DNA of 35,602 nucleotides from the IMG/VR virus record IMGVR_UViG_3300020196_000123, positions 1-35,602 of that record; one strand, given 5' to 3'. The position numbers were made by a program, and so were the translations under genes. The DNA comes from a virus. Shown here piece after piece: positions 1 through 7,451 of this stretch (positions within the stretch are counted from its first letter, which is position 1; the number at the start of each line of letters is the position of its first letter). The notes beneath the pieces were generated by a model. That model was not told the origin of the DNA, did not search any database, and saw only the letters and a list, made by a program, of their open reading frames with translations.

Positions 1-34
1 GGCCGCGGAGCAGCCACTCTAGGAGTCTCATCAT
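1..34 (-). CDS. Start of an unidentified gene running off the left edge
   Basis: Directly after the stop of the exonuclease gene there are two consecutive ATG codons on the minus strand (positions 34 and 31). They open a frame reading MMRLLEWLLRG that runs off the edge of the window without a stop. No strong Shine-Dalgarno sequence is visible, but the 4-base spacing from the upstream stop matches the tight packing elsewhere. Too little is visible to name a product. It could also be a chance open frame. Confidence 0.35.
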   Translation of the reverse strand, partial: MMRLLEWLLRG

Positions 35-38
35 GGCG

Positions 39-665
39 TCAGAAGTCCAGGTCGAGTTCCTCGGGCGCCGGCTCGTCGCTGAAGTCGCCGGCCATCTTCT
101 TGAGCAGCAGCAGCGTCGACGCGCAGTCCACGAGGGAGTCGTGCGCGCTGCCGTAGGCGAGTTTCGGGAGCCGCTGCCACTTCCAGTCCTTCTTGCTGCT
201 CATCCACTCGCCGCACCACGCGGAGTAGGCCTCCATCGCGCAGGACGTCTCGAAGTCGGGGACCTCGAAGCCGTACTTGGTCAGCATGTGCGTGAGCAGG
301 TGCACGTCGAACGCGGCGTTGTAGGCGACGACGTGGCGCCCCTGGATCAGCCCCGCGACGAGGTCGGCGACGACCTGGAACGGCGGGCAGTGCGCCACCA
401 TCCGCTGGTCGATGCCGTGGATCTTCGTCACCTCCAGCGGGATGGGCCGGTTTGGCTGGATCAGCATCGAGAGGACCGGGCGGCCCTCCGTGTTGATCAT
501 CGAGAGCTGGCAGATCTCGGTCTCGGGGTCCTTCGACAGGATGCCGGTCGTCTCGACGTCGACGATCAGCGTCCGCGGGTCGGCCAGCCTCTCCTTAGCC
601 CAGGAGGCTTGCTGCCTCTTGACCTCCAGGAGGTCTTCCTCCGTCGGCCTCGTCTTCAATTTCAT
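39..665 (-). CDS. DnaQ-like DEDDh 3'-5' exonuclease
   Basis: The 208-residue protein is a complete proofreading-type exonuclease domain. ExoI is seen as VDVETTG (D36, E38), the IHGI element lies near residues 82-85, ExoII is VAYNAAFD (D120), and ExoIII is AHDSLVD (H175, D180), giving the full DEDDh set. Such enzymes remove nucleotides from DNA or RNA 3' ends using two metal ions. The N-terminal 30 residues are a charged helix. The last seven residues, EELDLDF, resemble a bacterial sliding-clamp-binding peptide and recur at the end of the plus-strand gene ending at 1898. The start overlaps the upstream gene by 71 bases, which is unusually long. Replication proofreading or repair is the likely role, but no polymerase is in the window. 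Confidence 0.9.
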   Translation of the reverse strand: MKLKTRPTEEDLLEVKRQQASWAKERLADPRTLIVDVETTGILSKDPETEICQLSMINTEGRPVLSMLIQPNRPIPLEVTKIHGIDQRMVAHCPPFQVVADLVAGLIQGRHVVAYNAAFDVHLLTHMLTKYGFEVPDFETSCAMEAYSAWCGEWMSSKKDWKWQRLPKLAYGSAHDSLVDCASTLLLLKKMAGDFSDEPAPEELDLDF

Positions 666-1116
666 AGCGTTGTTTGATGCCTGGTTTGAATGCCTCGATC
701 TGCTCCCTGTGCATGGGGAGGATCGAGAAGTCGTGCGACCCGAGCAGCCCTCGCTGCTTGGACTTGCCGCCGAGTCTGAAGTACGCGTACACCGAGCCGA
801 CGAAGGTGATCCGCCGGCCCTGCTTCGGCTCTATCCCGGTGCGTCTGATGTGCTTCTCGAGCACCCAGAGGTGGGACAGCTTGATCGATCTGCCCCTCGG
901 GACAGGGGTTATGATCAGGTTCACCAGCAGGAGCGAGCGGAGGTCCGCGCGCTCGGCGTGGTCACGGAACTCTTTGACCCGGCCGCTGACCCTCACGAGT
1001 TGCGCCTCCAGGTGCTCGAGCTCCTGCCTGTAGTTCGGAGCGTACTTCCTGCTCCCCGGCGGTACGGGGGAGAAGTGGCTCACGGGTCCATCGTTCCTCG
1101 CTTTATACGCGACCAT
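595..1116 (-). CDS. Small OB-fold-like protein
   Basis: This 173-residue protein has an alternating-strand central part. A segment around residues 40-125 (VSGRVKEF, LLVNLIITP, LSHLWVLEKHI, RITFVGSVYAYFRLGG) looks like the OB-fold-like small proteins of phages and bacteria that contain a HLWV element followed by a G-x-I-x-F-x-A-x-V-x-x-Y strand. I recognise the pattern only loosely and cannot name a family. The location next to a DEDDh exonuclease fits a nucleic-acid-binding role. The last 24 codons overlap the exonuclease start in another frame. The ATG at 1116 lies only 32 bases from the divergent plus-strand gene, so any promoters for the two must overlap. Confidence 0.65.
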   Translation of the reverse strand: MVAYKARNDGPVSHFSPVPPGSRKYAPNYRQELEHLEAQLVRVSGRVKEFRDHAERADLRSLLLVNLIITPVPRGRSIKLSHLWVLEKHIRRTGIEPKQGRRITFVGSVYAYFRLGGKSKQRGLLGSHDFSILPMHREQIEAFKPGIKQRYEIEDEADGGRPPGGQEAASLLG

Positions 1117-1148
1117 TATACGCCGCCGGCAGGGCCGGTAGAGACGCC

Positions 1149-1898
1149 ATGATCGGAAAGGAGACCTTCGGCCTCAACAAGGGCGAGTTCTCGGACAAGC
1201 TGTCCCGCATCGTCAACCAGTACCGAGCGGGCTCCAAGATCATAGGGAAGCCGCGGGACTTCATCATCACGGCGTGCCGCCTCGCCGACCGGTTCTCGAA
1301 GGTGGCGAACGAGGAAGGCACCGAGGTCGTCGTCGAGAACTTCCCGTGCGGGCCCAGGAAGGTGCGGATGGTGGTGCTGCGCAGGCAGGACGGGTTCAAG
1401 CAGCCCGTCCCGAAGAACCAGCTCGTGGACCAGCTGTACCCGCCGAGGGTGACCAAGCGGGCCCCGAACCTCGAGCGGAAGCACGTGACCGCCGTCCGGT
1501 CGGCCATGCGCCAGCTCGTGGACTGCCAGCTCAGGGCGTACCGCAAGACGCTCCAGTACCCGATCGAGTGCTACGTGACGGGGCGGCAGCTGAGGCCGGG
1601 GATGCGCGTCGACATCGACCACCTCGGCAAGCCGTTCGTGCAGATCGCGGACGAGTGGCTCGAGCTGCTCGGCCTCACCTACTGCGACATGGCCCTCGTC
1701 GGCCCGCCGAACCTTAAGCGTTTCAAGGAGGCAAAGTACAACGACGCCTGGCCGCTGTACCACGGGGACAACGCCAGGCTGATAGCCGTCTGCGCGGCGG
1801 CCAATAGGTCGAAGGGCGCCTCGGGATACGAGACGCCCAGCGGGAGGATCGGGTCGTTCGCGAAGACGAGCGACGAGGAGGTAGACCTCGACTTTTAG
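1149..1898 (+). CDS. DUF3223-like plus HNH-like protein, the only plus-strand gene
   Basis: The protein has 249 residues. Residues about 8-95 match the pattern of the DUF3223 family: a helix followed by IVNQYRAG, then DFI, then a strand rich in V, and VVLRRQDGF. Residues about 140-225 contain CYVTG, VDIDH (D157, H158), WPLYH (H205) and CAAANRSKG (N219), which resembles a degenerate HNH/beta-beta-alpha-metal site. Function is unknown; nucleic-acid binding or cleavage is inferred. The C-terminus, EEVDLDF, matches that of the nearby exonuclease and suggests a shared partner such as a sliding clamp. The gene is divergent from the OB-like gene and convergent with the fibre gene, and it shares 3 bases of stop codons with the latter (TAG on plus, TAA on minus). 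It may be a morons-like insertion or an early gene. Confidence 0.7.
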   Translation: MIGKETFGLNKGEFSDKLSRIVNQYRAGSKIIGKPRDFIITACRLADRFSKVANEEGTEVVVENFPCGPRKVRMVVLRRQDGFKQPVPKNQLVDQLYPPRVTKRAPNLERKHVTAVRSAMRQLVDCQLRAYRKTLQYPIECYVTGRQLRPGMRVDIDHLGKPFVQIADEWLELLGLTYCDMALVGPPNLKRFKEAKYNDAWPLYHGDNARLIAVCAAANRSKGASGYETPSGRIGSFAKTSDEEVDLDF

Positions 1899-3604
1899 AC
1901 CGGGGCGACGTTGATCACGTAATTGTAGTTGACCATGAAGCGCAACTCGTTACTGCCGCTGGCCGTGGTCGTGCGGATCCTGAAGTTCGTGCCGCTGTAG
2001 TCCACGGCGAAGGTGGGCTCCGTGCCCGACCAGCTGTCAACCTTGTTCCCCGCCGCGCTGATGGCGGCGGCCGAGCCGTTGTAGTGCGCGTTGTAGGACA
2101 CGGTCAGGGTGCCGGTGCCGACCGCCGCGGTCTCGTCGTGGACGAACACGGTGAAGCTGACGCTCGCCGCGCTGCCGCTCGCCGGGATGTCCAGGAGCGT
2201 GTAGGTGCCGTTCGAGGACACGCTCAGGGATGCAACCCCGGTGACGAAGTCCCGGCCGGGGCTGTTAGTCGACTGCACGAGGACCGGGGCGGTCACCGTG
2301 GAGCAGGTGACGTCCGGGTCGACCGAGAGCTCGCCCGAGCCCGTCGTCTTGACGAAGCCGCCTGAACCCAGGGAGCCGGGCAGGGTTAGGTCGTAGTCGG
2401 CCGCCAGGCCGGTGGCCGCGCGGATGGTCGTACCGAAGCCCGTGAACGGGTTCTCGACCTCGAGTAGCTCGCGGACGCGCAAGGTGTCCACCCTGATGGC
2501 GTCCGAGAGGGAGAGATTGCCGGACCCGTCGGACTTCAGCAGGAGGTCCGTGGACGATGACGGGATGGAGGCTGGCAGCGTCAGGGCGTACGCCGTGGGG
2601 ACCACAGCCGGGGACCTCAGGGCTACGCCGAGGCCGGTCGACGACTTGAACTCAACCGGGGACGCGGACGCCCCGTACTCCAGCAGCACCGAGCCCTCGA
2701 CGTTCAGGGTGCCCGTCAGGTCGAGGATGTTTGCGGCGCCGTCGAATGTGAAGGTGTTCGACCCGCCGACCAGGCCGCCGTTGTTGAATTGCACCGCGCC
2801 GGTGGCGCCGGCGGGGTTGGCGCGGATCATGATGCTGCCCGCGCCGTTCTGGATCGCGATGCCGTTCCCGGGCGTCAGCGTGGCCTTGTTCCAGCCGGTC
2901 GAGACGCCGCCGATGAGCAGTTCGCCGCCCATGGGCGTGCCGCTGACGCCCGTGCCGCCGTGCGCGTACGGGAGGACGCCGGTGATGATCTTGGTCGCGT
3001 CGATGCCTGGGATGCGGGCCGAGTTGAACACGCCTGACGTGATCTTGGTCGCGTCGAGCGACGGAATCCGAGCCTGGTTGACGAAGCCCGAGGCTATCTT
3101 GCTGCCGTCGAGCGGCGGGATGTCCTCGTTGGCTAGACCGCGGAACGTGGGCACCGCGGCGGCGCCCTCGACCGGGCCGCCCAGGAAGCGGTTGCGGACC
3201 TGCGGGATCAGGTTGACCTCGAGGGTCCCGGCCGTCGTGATCGGGCCGTTCTCGACCTCGAACACGGCCGTCGGCATCGACAGACCGACGCTGGACACGC
3301 CGCCGGGGTCCGAGCTGGGGAGCCACGCGTTGCCGTCGAACACCTTCAGCATCGGCGACTGGCCGGCCGTGTCGAGCCACATCTCGCCGACGGTGTTGCC
3401 GGGGTAGCCGTTCGCGCCGGAGTTGGGGGCGAGCTGGCCCACGGCCGTCGGCCCGACCTTGAACAGCGAGCCGTCGCGAGCTTTGAAGAATAGGCCTGGC
3501 TCCTGCTCGTTGAAGTTGAGCAGGGGCATGCCGTTGGCCAGGACGTTGGGATCCGGCCTGAGCTGCACCTGGTCAGTCCTGAGGAACTGGATCTGGGTTG
3601 ACAT
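1895..3604 (-). CDS. Modular tail fibre protein with ATKI-type repeats
   Basis: A 569-residue virion fibre. Residues 1-95 form the N-terminal domain shared by six proteins here (IQxLRT, PGLFFK at 36-41, KVGPTAVG, GEMWLDT, LKVFDG). It resembles the N-terminal domain of the major tropism determinant family (Mtd_N). A segment at 104-130 resembles common fibre modules. Residues 166-215 hold about three tandem units of the type DATKITSGVFNSARIPG, which then leads into AHGGTG. The C-terminal 110 residues are strand-rich and end in LRFMVNYNYVI, probably the exposed receptor-side domain. Translation starts at an ATG with a near-perfect AGGAGG 5 bases upstream, itself just after the previous gene's stop. 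Host recognition is inferred from the architecture. Confidence 0.82.
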   Translation of the reverse strand: MSTQIQFLRTDQVQLRPDPNVLANGMPLLNFNEQEPGLFFKARDGSLFKVGPTAVGQLAPNSGANGYPGNTVGEMWLDTAGQSPMLKVFDGNAWLPSSDPGGVSSVGLSMPTAVFEVENGPITTAGTLEVNLIPQVRNRFLGGPVEGAAAVPTFRGLANEDIPPLDGSKIASGFVNQARIPSLDATKITSGVFNSARIPGIDATKIITGVLPYAHGGTGVSGTPMGGELLIGGVSTGWNKATLTPGNGIAIQNGAGSIMIRANPAGATGAVQFNNGGLVGGSNTFTFDGAANILDLTGTLNVEGSVLLEYGASASPVEFKSSTGLGVALRSPAVVPTAYALTLPASIPSSSTDLLLKSDGSGNLSLSDAIRVDTLRVRELLEVENPFTGFGTTIRAATGLAADYDLTLPGSLGSGGFVKTTGSGELSVDPDVTCSTVTAPVLVQSTNSPGRDFVTGVASLSVSSNGTYTLLDIPASGSAASVSFTVFVHDETAAVGTGTLTVSYNAHYNGSAAAISAAGNKVDSWSGTEPTFAVDYSGTNFRIRTTTASGSNELRFMVNYNYVINVAPV

Positions 3605-3606
3605 CT

Positions 3607-3613
3607 ATCCTCC
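3607..3613 (-). promoter_or_regulatory. Strong ribosome binding site for the 569-residue fibre
   Basis: On the minus strand the stop of the upstream gene (CCC TGA) runs straight into GGAGGATAG and then ATG. The AGGAGG core overlaps the stop codon's last base and lies 5 bases from the start, which fixes the start at 3604 and suggests strong independent initiation. Most other junctions here lack such a strong site and appear translationally coupled. Confidence 0.75.
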
Positions 3614-4009
3614 TCAGGGAACGATCGTCAGGATCCCGTTGTTGTTCCAAACGGCACCTGAAGGCAGCCCGGTGGTTGTCGTGGGCGGGATGAAGACGCT
3701 CGTCTGGGTCACCTGCGAGCTCACGGTCGCCCAGCCCGTCGCGAGCCAGACCTTCAGCAGCGGCGTCGGGTTCGTGCTCGTGTCGAGCCACATCTCGCCG
3801 ACGGACCTCTCCAGGTAGTTGGTCTGCGGCGGCGGGTCGTTGCCGACGAACGTCGGGCCCACCTTCACGAGGGCGCCCGTGTCCGTCTTGAAGAACAGGC
3901 CCGTGGACTGCGTGTTATAGTTGACAGCCAGCTGGCCCGTGGCGAGCGTGTCCGGCGTCGGGCGCCTCCCGTAGTCGCCGGAGCGGATGTGCTGTACCGT
4001 GAACGCCAT
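3614..4009 (-). CDS. Short fibre/adaptor protein with the shared N-terminal domain
   Basis: This 131-residue protein consists almost wholly of the N-terminal domain shared by the large fibres: VQHIRSGDYGRRP, TGLFFKTDTGALVKVGPT, VGEMWLDT and LLKVW in the same order. It then has a 35-residue tail rich in T, P and V and ending NNNGILTIVP. It lacks any receptor-binding body. It may be a stand-alone attachment or adaptor subunit, or a stump left by module loss. It lies between the chaperone-like gene upstream and the 569-residue fibre downstream. Confidence 0.75.
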   Translation of the reverse strand: MAFTVQHIRSGDYGRRPTPDTLATGQLAVNYNTQSTGLFFKTDTGALVKVGPTFVGNDPPPQTNYLERSVGEMWLDTSTNPTPLLKVWLATGWATVSSQVTQTSVFIPPTTTTGLPSGAVWNNNGILTIVP

Positions 4010-4026
4010 GGGGGCTTCTGCTCGGG

Positions 4027-4542
4027 TCAGGTGGTCTTACGGCGGCGCGGCGCGCGCGGCTTGGGCGCCTCTGGCGCCGGCGCGGCCTCCTCTATCTCGT
4101 GCGGCATCGGCTCGCGCGGCCAGAGGATCTGGAAAGGGTCTTCGGTACTCTGTGGGAGGTCCCTCAGGGCTTGGCGGTAGCGCTGCCACGCCTCGGGCGC
4201 GGGCAGGCTTTTCTCGAGCCACGGCATGATGCGCCTATCGCTGAGATTCAGCAGATCATCGCGCTCGAGGCGCATCTGGGCAATAGCGCTATTCCTGGCG
4301 TTCCGCAGGTCGATCGAGCTCCTCTCGACGACTGTGTACGCCATGTCGTCCGGCGACCACACGCACCTGTGGGTGCGCTCGTCGAAGTCCGTCGGACGCT
4401 CGTAGGGCCCCGACCAGCCGGCGAATGCCAGCAGCTCGGGCGTGATGTCTTTGGTCGTGCGCGTCAGGCCAGAGTCGGGGAGCCGCACCTTCTCGGGCAG
4501 CGGCTCCGGCTCCTGGCCCTGTAGCGAGTACAGGTCTGCCAT
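4027..4542 (-). CDS. Tail-fibre assembly chaperone-like protein
   Basis: The 171-residue protein carries the signature of the phage tail-assembly chaperone family (Pfam Phage_tail_APC type). This is a helix with RNSAIAQMRLERDDLL, then PAPEAWQRYRQALRDLP, then a terminal P-x-x-I-x-WP-x-x-P element (QILWPREP) at about residues 138-147. Family members are thought to help fold or assemble tail fibres and usually sit next to fibre genes, as here. The C-terminal 25 residues are rich in Pro, Ala and Arg and are probably disordered. The first 60 residues contain a short region (LLAFAGWSGP) I cannot assign. Confidence 0.75.
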   Translation of the reverse strand: MADLYSLQGQEPEPLPEKVRLPDSGLTRTTKDITPELLAFAGWSGPYERPTDFDERTHRCVWSPDDMAYTVVERSSIDLRNARNSAIAQMRLERDDLLNLSDRRIMPWLEKSLPAPEAWQRYRQALRDLPQSTEDPFQILWPREPMPHEIEEAAPAPEAPKPRAPRRRKTT

Positions 4543-4576
4543 TGTTTAGACTCGGGGTTTCGTGCGGTCAGCTATC

Positions 4577-4969
4577 TCAGCTGATCTCTTCGTAGCTGAT
4601 CACCACTTCCAGGCCGTTTGTCGCGTCGGAGGTGATGAAGTCCAGCTTGTCGCCCTGCTCCAGGTAGAGGGGGGCGGTCTTGTCTACCAGCACCAGGGTG
4701 GAGTCGGCGGGCACGGAGATCGTGTTCGCGACCTTGTAGCTGGAGGCGGCCGGGGTGGCGCTCGCGTCGAAGAAGAAGCAGGTCACGTCGACGGCAGACG
4801 TGCCGTCCACGTTCGCGACGTACACGGAGTTGACCTTCAGCAGCTTCTCGGCGGCGGGCGCGGCCGGGTTGGTCAGGACGGACTGGGCGGGGGAGGGTGC
4901 GGCGGCGGTCAGCGCGGCGCCGAGCGTCTTCCCGTTGATGTTGGTGACGTTAACGATGTTGATGGCCAC
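4577..4969 (-). CDS. Conserved small virion structural protein (cyanophage type)
   Basis: A 130-residue strand-rich protein with INIVNVTNINGKT at the start, KVNSVYVANVDGT near residues 45-57, SVPADSTLVLVDK and LYLEQGDKLDF, ending LEVVISYEEIS. I recognise this order from small structural proteins of marine cyanobacterial phages, where the role is not established. It is probably a beta-sandwich virion decoration or tail-associated protein. The start is GTG, since GTG-GCC-ATC-AAC gives the family's usual MAIN-type beginning, preceded by GAGGACCAGAAA. Confidence 0.75.
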   Translation of the reverse strand: MAINIVNVTNINGKTLGAALTAAAPSPAQSVLTNPAAPAAEKLLKVNSVYVANVDGTSAVDVTCFFFDASATPAASSYKVANTISVPADSTLVLVDKTAPLYLEQGDKLDFITSDATNGLEVVISYEEIS

Positions 4970-5009
4970 TTTCTGGTCCTCTGTGAAATCTAGTGGGGGA
5001 AGGGGTTGA

Positions 5010-5339
5010 TCAGATGGCGAAGATCAGGGTCATCGCGATCGACTTGCCTGTCGTCGAGATGGGGCTGCTCGAGAAGCTCAGGTTGCCGGCGCCGTCAGTG
5101 ATGATCGCCTGGCCGGCCGAGCCGTCCGCGTTGGGGAGCTTGAACGTCACGTTCGAAGCGATGGACGCGGGTGCCTGCAGGGCGACGTAGTTCGTGCCGT
5201 TGTCGCTGTCCTCAAAGATCTTGAGGGTGCCGGCCTGGGAGCTGTTGCCAAGGATCTCGACGTTGCCGGCGTTGTCGACCACCAGACGGTTCTGACCGTT
5301 GACGGACGAGATGAGGGATGTGGTGCTGATGATCGCCAT
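5010..5339 (-). CDS. Single-module fibre-like protein ending in LIFAI
   Basis: At 109 residues this is one copy of the module found inside the large fibres (FEDSDNGTNYVALQAP, then KLPNADGSAGQAIITDGAG, then LSF) with a short N-terminal strand region. Its C-terminus, GKSIAMTLIFAI, resembles the end of the 83-residue protein at 30378-30629 (KATAIGLDFIFGF). The ATG at 5339 overlaps the upstream gene's stop as TAATG, so translation is probably coupled. It is likely a small virion subunit or a free-standing fibre tip. Confidence 0.72.
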   Translation of the reverse strand: MAIISTTSLISSVNGQNRLVVDNAGNVEILGNSSQAGTLKIFEDSDNGTNYVALQAPASIASNVTFKLPNADGSAGQAIITDGAGNLSFSSSPISTTGKSIAMTLIFAI

Positions 5340-5734
5340 TAGTCTTGGACCTCTTCCATGAGGAGCTTGAACACTTTGCCGGTCTTGTTGCTCCGCAGGG
5401 TGAGGAATTGATCCTCCTCGATCATCGTCCAGTCGCCGCGGTCATTCTTGAGGTGAAGGTCACCCGTGAAGATGTTCGCGAAGCGCTGTGAGGTGGATCC
5501 GAGGTTGCGGACGTTGTCTGTGTTCGGCAGAATGTTGCCATCCACTGTGACCGTGCTGCCCAGGGGGCCGTTGGTTGCGTCGACGCGGAAGTAGGTTCCG
5601 TCCAGGTTATTGGTGCTACCGGAGCCGACCCACTGGGCCGGGGGGCCAACTGCGACTGCCACGTACGTATTGCCCGAGGCCGGGTCAGTGTACGTCTGCC
5701 CCACCACTGTAGCTGCGGGGAAGTTGATAGCCAT
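5339..5734 (-). CDS. Short fibre protein with the GDLHL C-terminal module
   Basis: In this 131-residue protein the first 60 residues resemble small phage fibre proteins (NFPAAT, GQTYTDPASGNTYVAV). The rest is the C-terminal module shared with three other proteins here: LPNTDNVRNLGSTSQRFANIF, GDLHLKNDRGDWTMIEE, then LTLRSNKTGKVFKLLM. The module recurs in cyanophage fibres. The start overlaps the 558-residue fibre's stop as TGATG. It is probably co-assembled with, or exchanged for, the neighbouring long fibre; the function is inferred. Confidence 0.75.
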   Translation of the reverse strand: MAINFPAATVVGQTYTDPASGNTYVAVAVGPPAQWVGSGSTNNLDGTYFRVDATNGPLGSTVTVDGNILPNTDNVRNLGSTSQRFANIFTGDLHLKNDRGDWTMIEEDQFLTLRSNKTGKVFKLLMEEVQD

Positions 5735-7410
5735 CAGTCAATGGCCTCCATAACGATTTTGAAGGTTTTACCCGATTTGTTGTTCCTGAGGGTCAGGAAC
5801 TCCTCCTCCTCGATCACCGTCCACGAGCCGCGATCGTTCTGCAGGTGAAGGTCACCCGTGTAGATGTTCGCGAAACGGAACGACGGCGAGCCCAGGTTGA
5901 ACGCGTTGTCGGTGTTCGGGAGCAGGTTGCCGTCGATGTTGATCTTCGACGTCTGGATGGCGCCGACCGCGATCTTGGCGCCCGTGATCGCGTTGTTGGC
6001 GATCTTGGCATCGGTCACGGCCAGGTTGGCCAGCTTCAGGGTGTTGATCGAGAGGTCGGCCACCGTGTTCTGCGTGATCGCAGCCCCGAGTACCACGGCC
6101 GAGAAGCTCTGGCCGAAGGTGGGGATGTTGCCGGCCGCGAACACGATGGTCGAGCCGACCACGGTGTAAGCCGTCGAGGGGTTCTGGTAGACGCCCGCCT
6201 TGTGGACGATGAGCTGCTGCGGGTTCACAGGCGTGAACGCGAAGCTGCCAATCGCCAGGTTGAACGTCGTCGTGACGCCGTCGAACGAGCTGGAGATGTC
6301 GTCGATGACGCGCACGGCCGCCACGCCGGAGCTGTTGGGCGCCGCGTCGATCCACTGGTCGCTGGTGCCGTCCTCGTAGAAGACGTACAGGCGGCCGGAG
6401 GAGGAGTTGAACCAGAGGTCCCCCTCCTGGGGCGCCGGCGAGGTCGGGGCGGTGTCGCTGACCGAGACCTGCGCGCCACCGCCGCCGGAGGCTCCCCAGC
6501 TGAGGACGCCGGAGCCGTTGGTGACGAGGGCCTGGCCGAGGGTGCCGTCGGTGGCGGGCAGAGTCCACAGCACGTTGCTGGAGATGGCGCCGGGCGCCTG
6601 GAAGCCCACGTAGTTGGACGCGCCGACCGAGCCGCTGTGGAAGCGGAGGTCGTTCTGGTTGGACAGGCGGACGGCGTTCTGGAAGTCCGTGATCGAGGCG
6701 ACAGTCAGCGTGTCGGTCGAGGCGTTGCCGACCGTCACGTTGCAGTTGAAGTTCGCCGTGCCGTTGACGGTGATGATGTCGCTCGTGCAGTCGTTGCCGA
6801 GCGTCGTGCTGCCGTCGACCGTCAGGTTGCCGGCGATCGTGCCGTTGCCGCCGACCGTCAGGTTGCCCGCAATGTTGCCGGTGCCGAGGTCGGACCAGCT
6901 CGTGCCGTCGTAGCCGCGGAAGACGTCGAGGGTCGTGTCGAAGCGGATCATGCCCGCGACGGCCGGGATCAGCGACTCGTCGGTGTTCGGGCCCTGGGGC
7001 ACGCGGACGTAGCTGTTGGCGCCGGAGCCGTTCGCGATCAGCGTCGAGACGGTCAGGGCCTTCGACAGTGTGAAGTTGCCGGTCGTGTCGTTGACCTGGA
7101 AGCCGCTCGCCGGGACCCACTGGGTGCCGTTGTAGATCTTCATCACGGCGTTCGAGTACGCCGCGCGGCCGTCGAGCCAGAGCTCGCCCTTCACGTTGCC
7201 GACGGGGCCGACAGCGGAGGCGTTCGGTGGGGACCCGCTCGACGTGATCGCCGCGGGGCCTACCTTGAAGAGTGTGCCGTCCGTCGCTTTGAAGAACAGT
7301 CCGGGCTCGTCAACGTTGATGTTGACTGCGGGCTGACCATCAAGCAGCGAGGCGGGGTTCGGTCTTTTCTGGGCGACCGAAGACCGCAGAAGCTGGATGT
7401 TAGTGGTCAC
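5734..7410 (-). CDS. Modular tail fibre protein (558 residues)
   Basis: Residues 1-95 are the shared N-terminal domain (IQLLRSSVAQKRP, PGLFFKATDG, FKVGPAAI, GELWLDG). The middle has NLTVGGNGTIAGNLTVDG-like strand repeats and a copy of the FQAP/LPATDGTLGQAL module. A later segment around residues 310-345 (SDTAPTSPAPQEGDLWFNSS) is followed by a segment like other phage fibres (FDGVTTTFNLAIG, LIVHKAGVYQNP). The C-terminus is the GDLHL module. The start is GTG: the first in-frame ATG would remove the conserved N-terminus, and a nearby upstream ATG is out of frame and stops after two codons. It is likely a trimeric receptor-binding fibre. Confidence 0.82.
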   Translation of the reverse strand: MTTNIQLLRSSVAQKRPNPASLLDGQPAVNINVDEPGLFFKATDGTLFKVGPAAITSSGSPPNASAVGPVGNVKGELWLDGRAAYSNAVMKIYNGTQWVPASGFQVNDTTGNFTLSKALTVSTLIANGSGANSYVRVPQGPNTDESLIPAVAGMIRFDTTLDVFRGYDGTSWSDLGTGNIAGNLTVGGNGTIAGNLTVDGSTTLGNDCTSDIITVNGTANFNCNVTVGNASTDTLTVASITDFQNAVRLSNQNDLRFHSGSVGASNYVGFQAPGAISSNVLWTLPATDGTLGQALVTNGSGVLSWGASGGGGAQVSVSDTAPTSPAPQEGDLWFNSSSGRLYVFYEDGTSDQWIDAAPNSSGVAAVRVIDDISSSFDGVTTTFNLAIGSFAFTPVNPQQLIVHKAGVYQNPSTAYTVVGSTIVFAAGNIPTFGQSFSAVVLGAAITQNTVADLSINTLKLANLAVTDAKIANNAITGAKIAVGAIQTSKINIDGNLLPNTDNAFNLGSPSFRFANIYTGDLHLQNDRGSWTVIEEEEFLTLRNNKSGKTFKIVMEAID

Positions 7411-7451
7411 TGCATGACGCCTGCGAAGGCCAAGGTGAAGTTAGAAATATC

